Shown piece by piece: positions 8,060-17,584 of a DNA stretch of 64,000 bases; position 1 is the stretch's first letter; every line of letters begins with the position of its first letter. The DNA comes from Chryseobacterium koreense CCUG 49689 (GTDB lineage: Bacteria > Bacteroidota > Bacteroidia > Flavobacteriales > Weeksellaceae). The stretch is taken from NCBI RefSeq assembly GCF_001045435.1, contig NZ_LFNG01000005.1:62001-126000 (forward strand). The letters are read 5' to 3'. The translations under genes and the position numbers were made by a program. A model generated the notes under the pieces. The model had not been told where the DNA came from, ran no database searches, and was given only the letters and a program-made list of their open reading frames with translations.

Positions 8060-8084
8060 CAAGTGAAAATCAGGCTTCAAACTT

Positions 8085-10538
8085 ATGACCAGACTAATAA
8101 CTTCATTATTTTTAATGACAACGGTACTGTTTACTTCAGGACAATTGCGCATTATGCAAGGTTCTGCAAAGGAAGAGGAATCAAGAACAGGATTAGCATT
8201 TCACATTTTCCCGCAAGAAAGTACAAAAAACGCAACCATTACATACAAAGAAAACTCCCAGATCATCCATGCTGAAAACAGTGACGACATTAACCTCATC
8301 TCAAAAAGTATCGATTATGAGAAAGATACTTTCAGAATGCGACCAACTAAAGATCAATCCATTTCCATTAAACAATCTGATTCTTTGAATCTGGAAGAAA
8401 TCGTCATTACAGGAACAACCAGGGCAACTTTAATCCGAGAAAATCCTGTTGCGATCACTGCGGTCTCTTCGAAACAAATAGAAAGCACAACAGAAAGCAA
8501 CATTATCGATGTACTGGTGAAAAATGTCCCGGGTTTGAAAGCCGTTCAAACAGGTCCGAATATTTCAAAACCCTTCATCCACGGTTTGGGCTATAATCGA
8601 GTACTGACATTGTATGACGGCATTCGTCAAGAAGGGCAACAATACGGAGATGAGCACGGCCTTGAAATAGATGGCTACCACATCGATCGGGCCGAAGTCA
8701 TCAAAGGTCCTGCAAGTCTTTTGTACGGTTCAGATGCTATTGCCGGTGTAATCAGCCTATTTCCTTATATCCCTAAAAAACATGACAAAAAACTACACGG
8801 GAAATATGTGAATGAATATCAAACCAATAACAATTTGATCGGTAACGGTTTACGGTTGAATTATTCCGACGGGCATTTTCTTTTTGCCCTAAATGGTTCC
8901 TACCGATTGGCAAAAAACTACCGCAATCCTGTTGACGGAAGGGTTTACTTGACCAATTTCAATGAAAAAAATCTTGCTGCACTGGCAATTTTAAAATCAC
9001 CGAAGGGATTTACCCGCTTCAGTCTCACTTGGCATGACAATCACCAAGGCATTCCTGATGGAAGCAGAGACTCGCTTTCCCGAAAATTCACCAAACAGAT
9101 TTTTGAACAGGATCATGATGACATTTTTAGCAGACCGATTGTTTCGGATAAAGAACTGAATTCTTACCAAATCCCCAATCTATCTCAGCACATTCAACAT
9201 TACAGAATTTACCTCCACAGTTTTTACGAACTGGGAAGTGGCGATATTGATGTTTTACTTGCAGGACAACAAAATATCCGGCGCGAATTTACACACCCCA
9301 CCGACCCAAATCAGGCAGGGATGTTTATGCGGCTAAATACACTGAATTATGGAATCAGATACAGTGCCCCGATTTTTGCTAATGTGGAAACCTCCATTGG
9401 CATCAACGGAATGCTGCAAAACAATAAAAATAAAGATGCAACCGATTTTCCCATCCCAGACTACAATTTAATCGATGGTGGAATATATCTGTATGGCAAA
9501 TGGAAAAAAGAAAAATGGAGCATAAGCGGAGGAGCCCGCTATGATTCAAGGCACGTACAGTGGGATGATTTTTATGTAGCTGAAGATGCTTCCACCGGGT
9601 TCGAAAAACAAACCGATGCACAAGATCCTAATGCCAATTTGCAATTTGAAGCATTCCAAAAAACATTTCACGGCATCAGCGGAAGCATTGGCGCAACCTT
9701 TCAGGCAAATAAAAATATCAGTTTAAAAGCCAATATGGGACGGGCTTATCGCGCACCCAACATCACTGAAATCGGAAGCAACGGATTAGATCCCGGCGCA
9801 CATATTATTTATTTGGGAAACAGGACTTTCAGACCGGAGTTTTCCCTGCAAGAAGATTTTGGGATTAATTTGAAATTCCAGGACCTATCGGGAGAAATAA
9901 CCTTTTTCAACAATACCATTCAAAACTTTATTTTCATGTCAAGTTTAGCAGATTCCCATGGAAATCCGGTGCTGGATGCACAAGGCAACAGAACTTACCA
10001 ATATGAACAATCCAAAGCACATCTGTATGGCGGAGAATTTTGGCTGGTAATGCACCCGAGAAATTGGAAAGGTTTTCGGTGGGATAATAACATAAGCGCG
10101 GTATATGGCTTTAACCGCAAAACGGAGCTAAAAGGAAAAGGAACCTCCGGAGAATATTTACCGCTGATCCCGCCAATGATGATCAACAGTAGCCTTTCCC
10201 AAAAAATAGTTTCGAAATCAAAATGGTTAAACTCAATCACGCCGAAATTTGAAGCAGAACATTCTGCTCCCCAAAACCACTATTTTGGGTTAAACGGAAC
10301 AGAAACAGCAACACCTTCTTACACGCTTTTCAATCTCGGTTTTACCGCTGAAATCAATTCTGCTGAAGACAAGAACATTCTCTTTGTCTTTCAAGTAAAT
10401 AATCTGTTCGACAAAGCCTATCAATCACATCTTAATCGCCTGAAATACTTTGAATATTACGAAGAATCACCCAACGGAAAATACGGAATTTATAATATGG
10501 GAAGGAATTTTGCACTGAAAATAATCCTATCATTTTAA
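8085..10538 (+). CDS. TonB-dependent receptor, probably for a metal or metal complex
   Basis: An 817-residue outer-membrane receptor. A short hydrophobic leader is followed by an unusual stretch of about 80 residues without the CarboxypepD_reg fold. A TonB box-like segment (EEIVITGT, about 105-112), the plug (IIDVLVKNVPGL to IAGVISLFPY) and the barrel ending FALKIILSF follow. Predicted outer loops are rich in histidine and aspartate (HDNHQG, FEQDHDDIF), as in some metal or haem receptors such as the ZnuD type. The promoter carries a palindrome resembling metal-repressor sites. Substrate remains inference. The gene stands alone, with the histidine kinase convergent downstream. Confidence 0.85.
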   Translation: MTRLITSLFLMTTVLFTSGQLRIMQGSAKEEESRTGLAFHIFPQESTKNATITYKENSQIIHAENSDDINLISKSIDYEKDTFRMRPTKDQSISIKQSDSLNLEEIVITGTTRATLIRENPVAITAVSSKQIESTTESNIIDVLVKNVPGLKAVQTGPNISKPFIHGLGYNRVLTLYDGIRQEGQQYGDEHGLEIDGYHIDRAEVIKGPASLLYGSDAIAGVISLFPYIPKKHDKKLHGKYVNEYQTNNNLIGNGLRLNYSDGHFLFALNGSYRLAKNYRNPVDGRVYLTNFNEKNLAALAILKSPKGFTRFSLTWHDNHQGIPDGSRDSLSRKFTKQIFEQDHDDIFSRPIVSDKELNSYQIPNLSQHIQHYRIYLHSFYELGSGDIDVLLAGQQNIRREFTHPTDPNQAGMFMRLNTLNYGIRYSAPIFANVETSIGINGMLQNNKNKDATDFPIPDYNLIDGGIYLYGKWKKEKWSISGGARYDSRHVQWDDFYVAEDASTGFEKQTDAQDPNANLQFEAFQKTFHGISGSIGATFQANKNISLKANMGRAYRAPNITEIGSNGLDPGAHIIYLGNRTFRPEFSLQEDFGINLKFQDLSGEITFFNNTIQNFIFMSSLADSHGNPVLDAQGNRTYQYEQSKAHLYGGEFWLVMHPRNWKGFRWDNNISAVYGFNRKTELKGKGTSGEYLPLIPPMMINSSLSQKIVSKSKWLNSITPKFEAEHSAPQNHYFGLNGTETATPSYTLFNLGFTAEINSAEDKNILFVFQVNNLFDKAYQSHLNRLKYFEYYEESPNGKYGIYNMGRNFALKIILSF

Positions 10539-10602
10539 CGCAAAAAAGGAAAAAACTCCGGCAACAATCAGTTCGGCAAAAAACTGGCAAGACCGAAAAA
10601 CC

Positions 10603-11772
10603 CTATCCATTCCGCATCATGATTCTAAAGGTACTTCCCTCTCCCACCGCGGTGTGAGCGATTCTGATATCACCTCTGTGGTATTCTTTGATGACTCTTT
10701 TCGCAAGTGACAAACCTAATCCCCATCCACGCTTTTTGGTGGAATAACCTGCTTTAAAGGCGTTTCTCGCTTGTGCGCTCGTCATTCCGGAACCAGAATC
10801 TTTGAAGTCGATCAGCACATTTTTGTTCTTTTCATAAAGTTCAATTTCAAGCCTGCCTTCACCTTTCATCGCATCCACGGCGTTTTTCACGATGTTTTCA
10901 ATAACCCAGCTCAAAAGGATTCGGTTGTGCGGAATCAGGATTTCCCGATTGGGAAGAACCAGCATGAATTTTACTTTTTTCGAGATTCTGGATTTCAGGT
11001 AATCGTAGTTTTGCTGCAAAGTCTCATTCACATTCAGATCATTCAACTCGGGAACCGAGCCGATTTTAGAGAACCTTTCCGAAATGGTTTTCAACCGGTT
11101 GATATCCTTTTCAATCTCTTTCACGCCCTCGCTATTCCCTTTCTCAATCCTTAAAATCTCTATCCAGCCGATCATTGACGAGAGCGGAGTCCCAATTTGG
11201 TGCGCGGTTTCCTTTGCCAAACCTGCCCAAACATAACCTTCGTCGGTCTTCTTGATGGTGCGCAAAAACCACAGCGAGAAGAAAATATAGCCCAAAATGA
11301 AAACCCCCAACAAATACGGAAAATACCTTAAATTATTCAAGAGCCGAGAGTTATCATAATAAACATATTGCCTCTGATTTTCAGAAATCTTTAACTCAAA
11401 AGGTTTATACCTGCTTCCCATATCGGCAATCAACCGCGAAAGTTTTTTCTGGTCGTTTACAATTTCTTCGGGAATATTTCTGTAAAAACCTTCATCAATA
11501 ATGGCTTTGCGGTTTTGATCCACCACCAGGATTGGCAACTTGTCATTCTCCTTAAAAATGGTGAACAGCAGATTCTGGGTATCAGAATCCAAAGTCTTAT
11601 TCGCCTGCTGAATTTTCATGGCCTCGGCAAAAACGCTGATTCTGTTGGCTTCCCGCTGTCTCAACTCATTGATCAGCGCAACAGAATAAATCGCAACCCC
11701 GAAGACAATCGCCGAAAACAGTCCGTAAACGACCCAAATATTAATTTTCGAAAAAAAATGTTGTTTTCTCAT
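10603..11772 (-). CDS. Orphan sensor histidine kinase
   Basis: A 389-residue membrane kinase. Two membrane segments (about residues 12-35 and 152-171) enclose a periplasmic sensor of roughly 115 residues. The dimerisation/phosphoacceptor region follows, with H191 in KETAHQIGTPLSSM. The ATPase domain shows the N box (ENIVKNAVDAM), G1 (DSGSGM) and G2 (GWGLGLSLAKR). All catalytic elements are intact. No response regulator lies next to it. It begins 3 bp after the stop of the PBP4-type gene, so the two are co-transcribed and the kinase may sense a cell-wall or envelope state; that link is inferred. Confidence 0.9.
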   Translation of the reverse strand: MRKQHFFSKINIWVVYGLFSAIVFGVAIYSVALINELRQREANRISVFAEAMKIQQANKTLDSDTQNLLFTIFKENDKLPILVVDQNRKAIIDEGFYRNIPEEIVNDQKKLSRLIADMGSRYKPFELKISENQRQYVYYDNSRLLNNLRYFPYLLGVFILGYIFFSLWFLRTIKKTDEGYVWAGLAKETAHQIGTPLSSMIGWIEILRIEKGNSEGVKEIEKDINRLKTISERFSKIGSVPELNDLNVNETLQQNYDYLKSRISKKVKFMLVLPNREILIPHNRILLSWVIENIVKNAVDAMKGEGRLEIELYEKNKNVLIDFKDSGSGMTSAQARNAFKAGYSTKKRGWGLGLSLAKRVIKEYHRGDIRIAHTAVGEGSTFRIMMRNG

Positions 11773-11775
11773 CCT

Positions 11776-13146
11776 TTATTTAAGCACGTTCAGCACTTTG
11801 TATAGTGCATCACTTAGGTTTGAACTTTGATAATTATTAATGATGATCGCAAAAACGTACTTTTTCCCGTCTTTGGCTTGGTGGTATCCGGCGAAGGATT
11901 TGGTGTCCTTCATGGTTCCGCTTTTCATTTTCATGCCGTTTCCCTGAACCGGAAAACCGTCAAAAAACGCATTGAACCAAGGCTGCTTTTTGCTCCACAG
12001 CAGCGACTGCACTTCTGCCCGTGCAGAAACATAATTCTGTGGAGACAACCCGCTCCCATCAGCAAAATTAATCATCGCGGGATGAATTCCTTTGCTCTTC
12101 CAAAATTCTTTCAAATAGGCAATTCCGGCTTCGAAACTGCCTTCGTTTTTCTTTTCTTTACCAACAGTTTTGATGAAGGTTTCCCCATAGAAATTCACAC
12201 TTTTCCTTAAAAACCAAAAGACAATTTTATCTAAAGTAGGTGATTTGTATTCGAGCAGCGTATTATTTTTCGGAGCATATTGAATGGTTTCACCGTTGAT
12301 CTTCTGCATCGAGGTGGAGGTGATTTTTCCATTAAACTCAATTCCGGATTCTTTCAGCCAATTCTTGATTTCATTTCCTAACGTAAGTGGCGGATTGGGC
12401 ATAGAACCGGAAACGGTGACCGATTTTGCGGGAAGAGTTCCACTGATCATTGCCACTTCAGAAAAAGGCGCAGTAAAAACCAGACTTTGATCAGAACTTC
12501 CGCCGGTTTTCACTTGATTGATCCACTTCACATTGGGCAAATCCACGTTCACGCCTTTCATTTCCTTTCCATTCATCAAGATATCGAACTGGTTTTCGCG
12601 CCAGTTCAGGCCCCAAACTCCTGCTCCGTAATAATTCCCCATATCGTTCCACGGCCATCCTCCTGGAATGGGTTGAAAATCGAAGTAAAAATCATCCAAT
12701 ACCAAATCTCCAGAAATTTTTGAGATTCCTTTTTGTTTTATGGCATCCAATAATTTTTGTTTGAAAATTTCGGGTTTATGATTTTCAAAACGCCAACTTC
12801 CCAAAGTGGGATCACCATTGGAGGCAATGAAAATGTTTCCGGACAAGTTTCCATTTGAGATATTTCCGGAAAAGCTAGCCGTGGTGGTGTATTGATAATT
12901 TGGACCCAAAGTTTCCAAAACCGCTGCAGCGGTGAAAATCTTCTGGGTGGATGCACTTGAAAGTCCCTGATTTCCATTGTATTCATAGATCAATTTTCCA
13001 TCTTCGTCTGCCACATAAAAAGAAAGGTTCGCAGCATACGCCGGTGCGGAATTGAGCAAATCTTTTGTGGCTGCATCTAATTTCTGGACGATATTTTGGG
13101 CAAAAAAAACTTGAAAACTCAGGATCAGAAGTGGAATCAGCTTCAT
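11776..13146 (-). CDS. dacB: D-alanyl-D-alanine carboxypeptidase/endopeptidase, PBP4 type
   Basis: A 456-residue class C low-molecular-mass penicillin-binding protein (peptidase S13) that trims or opens peptidoglycan cross-links in the periplasm. The catalytic SxxK is S66-T-Q-K69; the SxN motif appears as GSGLSPQN and the KTG-type motif as KSGT. A signal peptide (MKLIPLLILSFQVFFAQ) supports a start at 13146. The open frame extends to 13206, but a -7 motif on the minus strand at 13162-13169 lies inside that extension, so the longer start would precede the transcript. The histidine kinase follows after 3 bp. Confidence 0.9.
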   Translation of the reverse strand: MKLIPLLILSFQVFFAQNIVQKLDAATKDLLNSAPAYAANLSFYVADEDGKLIYEYNGNQGLSSASTQKIFTAAAVLETLGPNYQYTTTASFSGNISNGNLSGNIFIASNGDPTLGSWRFENHKPEIFKQKLLDAIKQKGISKISGDLVLDDFYFDFQPIPGGWPWNDMGNYYGAGVWGLNWRENQFDILMNGKEMKGVNVDLPNVKWINQVKTGGSSDQSLVFTAPFSEVAMISGTLPAKSVTVSGSMPNPPLTLGNEIKNWLKESGIEFNGKITSTSMQKINGETIQYAPKNNTLLEYKSPTLDKIVFWFLRKSVNFYGETFIKTVGKEKKNEGSFEAGIAYLKEFWKSKGIHPAMINFADGSGLSPQNYVSARAEVQSLLWSKKQPWFNAFFDGFPVQGNGMKMKSGTMKDTKSFAGYHQAKDGKKYVFAIIINNYQSSNLSDALYKVLNVLK

Positions 13147-13161
13147 GTGGATTTTTATTTT

Positions 13162-13169
13162 CAAATATA
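13162..13169 (-). promoter_or_regulatory. -7 element for the dacB-kinase operon
   Basis: Minus-strand TATATTTG is an exact TAnnTTTG. The predicted start of transcription is near 13158, about 11 bases before the chosen dacB start, and rules out the upstream start at 13206. Confidence 0.55.
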
Positions 13170-13341
13170 GCGATTTTATCTTTTCTGGAACCCGGTAAAT
13201 GACCATGCATTACTCATTCGATTTCTATAGATTTCAACGATAACTAAACCTAAAAATCATATAGAAAGTTTTGATTGAAAAAGCTTGGATTATCCATTAT
13301 ATTTTTATAAAATTTGTATTGGTTAATTAAAACGTGAAATT

Positions 13342-13770
13342 ATGACTTCTATCATCACTGGCTTATTTGAAAGCCAAAGTCAATCGCGGAAAATTTCCGA
13401 AGATTTAGAGCATGCAGGATTCAAGGATTCAAACTACATCATGTATCTTCACGATCATAAAGTACCGAAAGAAGTGAAAACATCAATTTGGAATTATTTT
13501 TTTGGAGACCATGCCGAAGTGGAAGAAGAACACCTTGTGATAAGTGTAAGGGTAAAAACTCCCGAACAAATAGAGAGCGTAAATAAAATCTGGTCAGAAA
13601 ATGGAGTTATCCAACAAAATTATTACGAAAATGTGAAATTCGGGGCAGCGAAGTCCCTAGATTGTCTAAAGAGATTAGTGGCCTTGAGAGCAAAAGCACA
13701 AATCTATCAAGCACCGGAAATCAAAATCCACGAAAACCCAGAAGGAATCAATTCTGAAGTGGTGTTTTAA
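13342..13770 (+). CDS. Small cytosolic protein resembling general stress protein YflT/17M
   Basis: The 142-residue product has no signal peptide or membrane segment. Its start (SIITGLFESQSQSRKISEDLEHAGF) resembles the first strand-helix unit of the heat-induced stress protein family (YflT/GspM domain), in which a similar unit repeats. The second half contains LVISVRVKTPEQIESV, like the family's second strand-helix unit. The C-terminal 40 residues are charged and probably disordered. It is a single-gene unit closed by a strong terminator at 13814-13843. The biochemical function of the family is not known, and the assignment rests on pattern only. Confidence 0.6.
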   Translation: MTSIITGLFESQSQSRKISEDLEHAGFKDSNYIMYLHDHKVPKEVKTSIWNYFFGDHAEVEEEHLVISVRVKTPEQIESVNKIWSENGVIQQNYYENVKFGAAKSLDCLKRLVALRAKAQIYQAPEIKIHENPEGINSEVVF

Positions 13771-13813
13771 TTAAATTGGAGAACCCCTAAAAAAAGTAAA
13801 AAACAATCTTGAG

Positions 13814-13843
13814 GAGAGGATTTATTGAATCCTCTCTTTTTTT
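13814..13843 (+). terminator. Intrinsic terminator after the stress-type gene
   Basis: A perfect 9-bp stem, GAGAGGATT (13814-13822) with AATCCTCTC (13828-13836), closes a 5-base loop and is followed by a run of seven T. Confidence 0.88.
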
Positions 13844-14049
13844 AAAAAATCCGTCTGATTAACTTTTTCAATTCAAGTTTAAAAGCGATTGAAATTCAGC
13901 CATTTGGAAAACCAAATACATCATTCCCACATTCCGATTTTCAATTAAAATATTTGTGCTTTCATGCCATAGAATTTCTGAACTTTTCGTCATTATCCTT
14001 CTGAAAACCGCATTTTTTTCTTAATTTCGTGTATTAATTGGATTCTTAG

Positions 14050-16254
14050 ATGGTTTATGACATAGAGCAGGAAAACAAGGAAATTCTAGCAAGATACAAA
14101 GATTTGATTTCCAACACGTATCGAACTTTGGATGAGGAGCAGAACAAACTCATCCGAAAAGCGTTTGATATTGCGTTGGACGCACACAAAGATCAGCGCA
14201 GGAAATCCGGCGAACCTTATATTTACCACCCGATCGAAGTCGCCAAAATCGTTGCCAACGAAATCGGTTTGGGTGCAACTTCGATTGCATGTGCACTTTT
14301 GCATGATGTGGTGGAAGATTCCGATTACACCTACGAAGACATATACAAGATTTTTGGAAAAAAGATTGCCGATATTGTGAACGGACTGACCAAGATTTCG
14401 GTGATGAACCACCAAAACATCTCGGTGCAATCTGAAAATTACCGCAAACTTTTGCTCACGCTTTCCGAGGATTTCCGGGTGATTTTAATTAAAATTGCGG
14501 ACCGGCTCCACAATATGCGCACGCTGGAAAATATGCGGCCGGACAAGCAAAAGAAAATCGCATCCGAAACCGTCTATATCTACGCGCCACTCGCCCACAG
14601 ATTGGGACTTTATAACATCAAATCTGAATTGGAGGACCTTTCCCTGAAATTCAACAATCCCGATGTGTACTTCGATATTGCGGAAAAATTGGAACTTGCC
14701 AAAGAAAGCCGTGAAAAATACATAGAGGAATTCAAAAAAGAAGTTTCTGAACAGCTGCTGGAAGAAGGACTGAATTTCACCATCAAAGGGCGCGCAAAAG
14801 CCATTTCCTCAATTTACCGGAAAATGCTGAAACAGGGCGTGACTTTCGACGAGGTTTTTGACAATTACGCCATCCGGATCATCTACAAATCAGATGCTAA
14901 AAATGAAAAATTCCTGGCCTGGAAAATCTATTCCATCGTCACAGACCTTTACCACAGCAATCCGCAACGAATGCGCGACTGGATTTCCCAGCCCAGATCT
15001 ACCGGTTATGAAAGTCTCCATTTAACGATTTTGGGTCCAGATAAAAAATGGATCGAAGTGCAAATACGTTCCGAAAGAATGGACGACATTGCAGAAAAAG
15101 GCGTGGCAGCGCATTACAAATACAAAGAAGGATTCCGCAACAGTCCCGACGAGAAGAATTTTGAAAGATGGGTGACCGAAATCCGTGAAGCCCTGGAAAG
15201 TCAGCAATCACTTTCCACGACAGATTTTCTTGACAACATTAAGCTCAACCTCTATTCCAAAGAAGTTTTCGTCTTTACGCCGAAAGGCGAAATAAAAATA
15301 CTTCCTGTAGGTTCCACCGCACTGGATTTTGCTTTTTCTGTGCACTCCGATCTGGGCACCAAATGTTTGGGTGCAAAAGTAAACGGGAAGTTGGTGCCGA
15401 TTTCCTATGTGCTCCAAAATGGCGATCAGGTAGATATCCTCTCTTCCCAAAACCAAAAACCGAAAGCTGACTGGCTGGAATTCGTGGTCACTTCCAAAGC
15501 AAAAACCAAGATTAAAGCCATCCTGAATTCTGAAAAAAACCAGTTGGTAGAGGAAGGGAAAGAAATTCTGCAGAGAAAAATGCGCCACGCAAAACTGAAC
15601 TATGTGGATGAGGAAATCAACAAAATGCAGAAATTTTTCGGGTTGAAAACTTCCCAGGAAATGTTCCTGAAATTCCAAAACGGGACCCTGGACACGAGCG
15701 ACATTAAGAAATATACCGAAGGAAAAGGGATTTTCAGCAATATTCTTCAGCGTTTCCGAAAATCACCAACGAAGAGTGAATTTCTTGCCGATTCACCTGA
15801 CACCAATCTGGACCTGATTGTTTTCGGTAAAGACGAGCAGAAAATGAACTACAGCTTCGCAAAATGCTGCACTGTAATTCCGGGTGACAAAATTTTTGGA
15901 TTCATCACGATTTCCGAAGGAATCAAAGTTCACAATGACAATTGCCCGAATGCGATCAATCTTCGTGCCCAATATGATTACCGCGTTTTGCCTGCGAAAT
16001 GGGTGAATGAGGAAAGTTTCAAAAACAGGATACAGATCGAGATTGAAGGTTTGGACCGAATGGGAATGATCAACGACATCACCGCCGTGATCAGCAACAA
16101 CATGAGTATGGATATGAAAAGCATGTCGATTGAATCCAACAATGGAATATTCCTGGGAACCATAACTCTGGAGGTGAAAAACAAAAGCCAATTGGAGGAA
16201 ACTTTTAAGCAGCTCAAGAACATTAACGGCGTTTCCCGCGTGAAAAGACTTTAG
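14050..16254 (+). CDS. Bifunctional (p)ppGpp synthetase/hydrolase, RelA/SpoT family
   Basis: A 734-residue stringent-response enzyme. The order is HD hydrolase (H60, H85-D86, and D151 in KIADRLHNMRT), synthetase (about residues 230-350, with GYESLHLTI), TGS (about 390-450, starting VFVFTPKGEIK), a zinc-finger/helical region (MNYSFAKCCTVIPGD) and a C-terminal ACT domain. The intact HD residues indicate hydrolase activity, and the conserved synthetase segment suggests it also makes (p)ppGpp, as for single Rel enzymes in this phylum. It is monocistronic: a partial -7 motif lies near 14022-14029 and a terminator follows directly. Confidence 0.95.
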   Translation: MVYDIEQENKEILARYKDLISNTYRTLDEEQNKLIRKAFDIALDAHKDQRRKSGEPYIYHPIEVAKIVANEIGLGATSIACALLHDVVEDSDYTYEDIYKIFGKKIADIVNGLTKISVMNHQNISVQSENYRKLLLTLSEDFRVILIKIADRLHNMRTLENMRPDKQKKIASETVYIYAPLAHRLGLYNIKSELEDLSLKFNNPDVYFDIAEKLELAKESREKYIEEFKKEVSEQLLEEGLNFTIKGRAKAISSIYRKMLKQGVTFDEVFDNYAIRIIYKSDAKNEKFLAWKIYSIVTDLYHSNPQRMRDWISQPRSTGYESLHLTILGPDKKWIEVQIRSERMDDIAEKGVAAHYKYKEGFRNSPDEKNFERWVTEIREALESQQSLSTTDFLDNIKLNLYSKEVFVFTPKGEIKILPVGSTALDFAFSVHSDLGTKCLGAKVNGKLVPISYVLQNGDQVDILSSQNQKPKADWLEFVVTSKAKTKIKAILNSEKNQLVEEGKEILQRKMRHAKLNYVDEEINKMQKFFGLKTSQEMFLKFQNGTLDTSDIKKYTEGKGIFSNILQRFRKSPTKSEFLADSPDTNLDLIVFGKDEQKMNYSFAKCCTVIPGDKIFGFITISEGIKVHNDNCPNAINLRAQYDYRVLPAKWVNEESFKNRIQIEIEGLDRMGMINDITAVISNNMSMDMKSMSIESNNGIFLGTITLEVKNKSQLEETFKQLKNINGVSRVKRL

Positions 16255-16287
16255 ATCCTGTTTTTCCTTTTAAAATCAGGATTTTTA
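16255..16287 (+). terminator. Intrinsic terminator after the RelA/SpoT gene
   Basis: ATCCTG directly after the stop codon pairs with CAGGAT (16277-16282), with an A/T-rich inner part and a following T run. Confidence 0.65.
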
Positions 16288-16375
16288 ATCATCATCTTCA
16301 GAAGGAAAATTCACCACGTAGAACATCCAAAACCTCATCCATCCAATTCAATTAATTCACTATAAAATAAAAACA

Positions 16376-17545
16376 TTGAACATCAGCAGCTATTTCAAAA
16401 AATTTCTACACAGTTCGCAGTCCTCTGGGATTATCCTCATTCTTTGCGTCGCTATTTCTTTACTGATTGCCAATTCTTCGCTCGGCGAATCCTATCAAAA
16501 TTTACTCGACAAAAAGATCGGCACCGATTTGTTTCATTTGAAATATCCTTTGTCCATTTGGATCAATGACGGTTTGATGGCGATTTTCTTTTTGCTTGTC
16601 GGTTTAGAAATCAAGCGGGAAATGGTGGAAGGTGAGCTTTCTAATTTCAAAAGTGCGTCACTTCCCATAGTTGCCGCTCTGGGTGGTATGGTAGTTCCTG
16701 CTTTGATCTATTTCCTTTTCAATCATGGGACAGATGATGCGAAAGGTTGGGCAATTCCCATGGCGACGGATATTGCGTTTTCTTTGGCCATTATTTCAAT
16801 GTTGGGAAAAAGGGTTCCGCTTTCTGTGAAAATATTTTTGGCGGCACTTGCAATCGTGGACGATTTGGGGGCGATTTTGGTGATCGCGCTTTTCTATACC
16901 GATCAGATTCACTGGGATTATCTGGGATTATCGGCGTTAATGGTTGCCATTTTAATCGGCTTTAATTTCTTTAAATTCAAAAAACATATTTTCTATATCA
17001 TTCCGGGGCTTTTCCTGTGGTATTTCATGCATCATTCCGGGATTCACGCTACAATTGCGGGAGTTTTACTGGCTTTCACCATCCCTACGAATATTTCCAC
17101 TACCGAAATTTCGCCACTTGAAAAACTGGAACAGCAACTGCATCTTCCGGTGAATTTTTTGATCATGCCGATTTTTGCCTTAGCCAATACCAATATCACC
17201 TTTAAGGATGGAATGGTGGACGGACTTTTCACCAATTTGGGCTTCGGAATTATTCTGGGGTTGTTTTTAGGAAAAGTGATAGGAATCAATTTGTTTTCCT
17301 GGATATTTATTAAATTAAAAATCAGTTCATTACCAGATAACAGTTCTTGGAATCAAATGATCGGAGCCGGACTTCTGGCGGGAATTGGATTTACGATGTC
17401 CATATTCATCGCATTGCTTTCCTTCCGAGGTCAGCAGGAAATTCAGGATGCGGCAAAATTTGCAATCCTGGTCGCATCTGTAATTTCGGGATTTGCGGGA
17501 TATTCGCTTTTGAGATATGTATCGAAAAAGCAGAAGCAAAAATGA
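16376..17545 (+). CDS. nhaA: Na+/H+ antiporter NhaA
   Basis: A 389-residue inner-membrane antiporter of about 12 segments, which exports sodium in exchange for protons. The ion-binding aspartates are D162-D163 in LAIVDDLGAI, and the unwound-helix TD pair is T131-D132. The full family length is reached only if translation begins at the TTG codon at 16376; the next ATG lies more than 60 residues in, after the first transmembrane helix. A TTG start is therefore the best choice. No partner genes lie on the same strand. Confidence 0.93.
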   Translation: MNISSYFKKFLHSSQSSGIILILCVAISLLIANSSLGESYQNLLDKKIGTDLFHLKYPLSIWINDGLMAIFFLLVGLEIKREMVEGELSNFKSASLPIVAALGGMVVPALIYFLFNHGTDDAKGWAIPMATDIAFSLAIISMLGKRVPLSVKIFLAALAIVDDLGAILVIALFYTDQIHWDYLGLSALMVAILIGFNFFKFKKHIFYIIPGLFLWYFMHHSGIHATIAGVLLAFTIPTNISTTEISPLEKLEQQLHLPVNFLIMPIFALANTNITFKDGMVDGLFTNLGFGIILGLFLGKVIGINLFSWIFIKLKISSLPDNSSWNQMIGAGLLAGIGFTMSIFIALLSFRGQQEIQDAAKFAILVASVISGFAGYSLLRYVSKKQKQK

Positions 17546-17584
17546 ACTCGGCTTACATATTTTAGGCGGATTATTCTTGCATTT

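Larger units (their letters stand above)
7744..8084. other. 341-bp intergenic region between the two TonB receptor genes
   Basis: In order, it holds a strong hairpin terminator for the first receptor (7803-7849), a minus-strand open stretch that looks like a decayed gene end (7875-7991), and the promoter with an embedded palindrome for the second receptor (8028-8059). Nothing else was supported. Confidence 0.7.

Noticed and set aside
13147-13206. A longer dacB start at 13206
   Set aside because: A -7 promoter motif lies at 13162-13169 inside the extension and a signal peptide begins at 13146.
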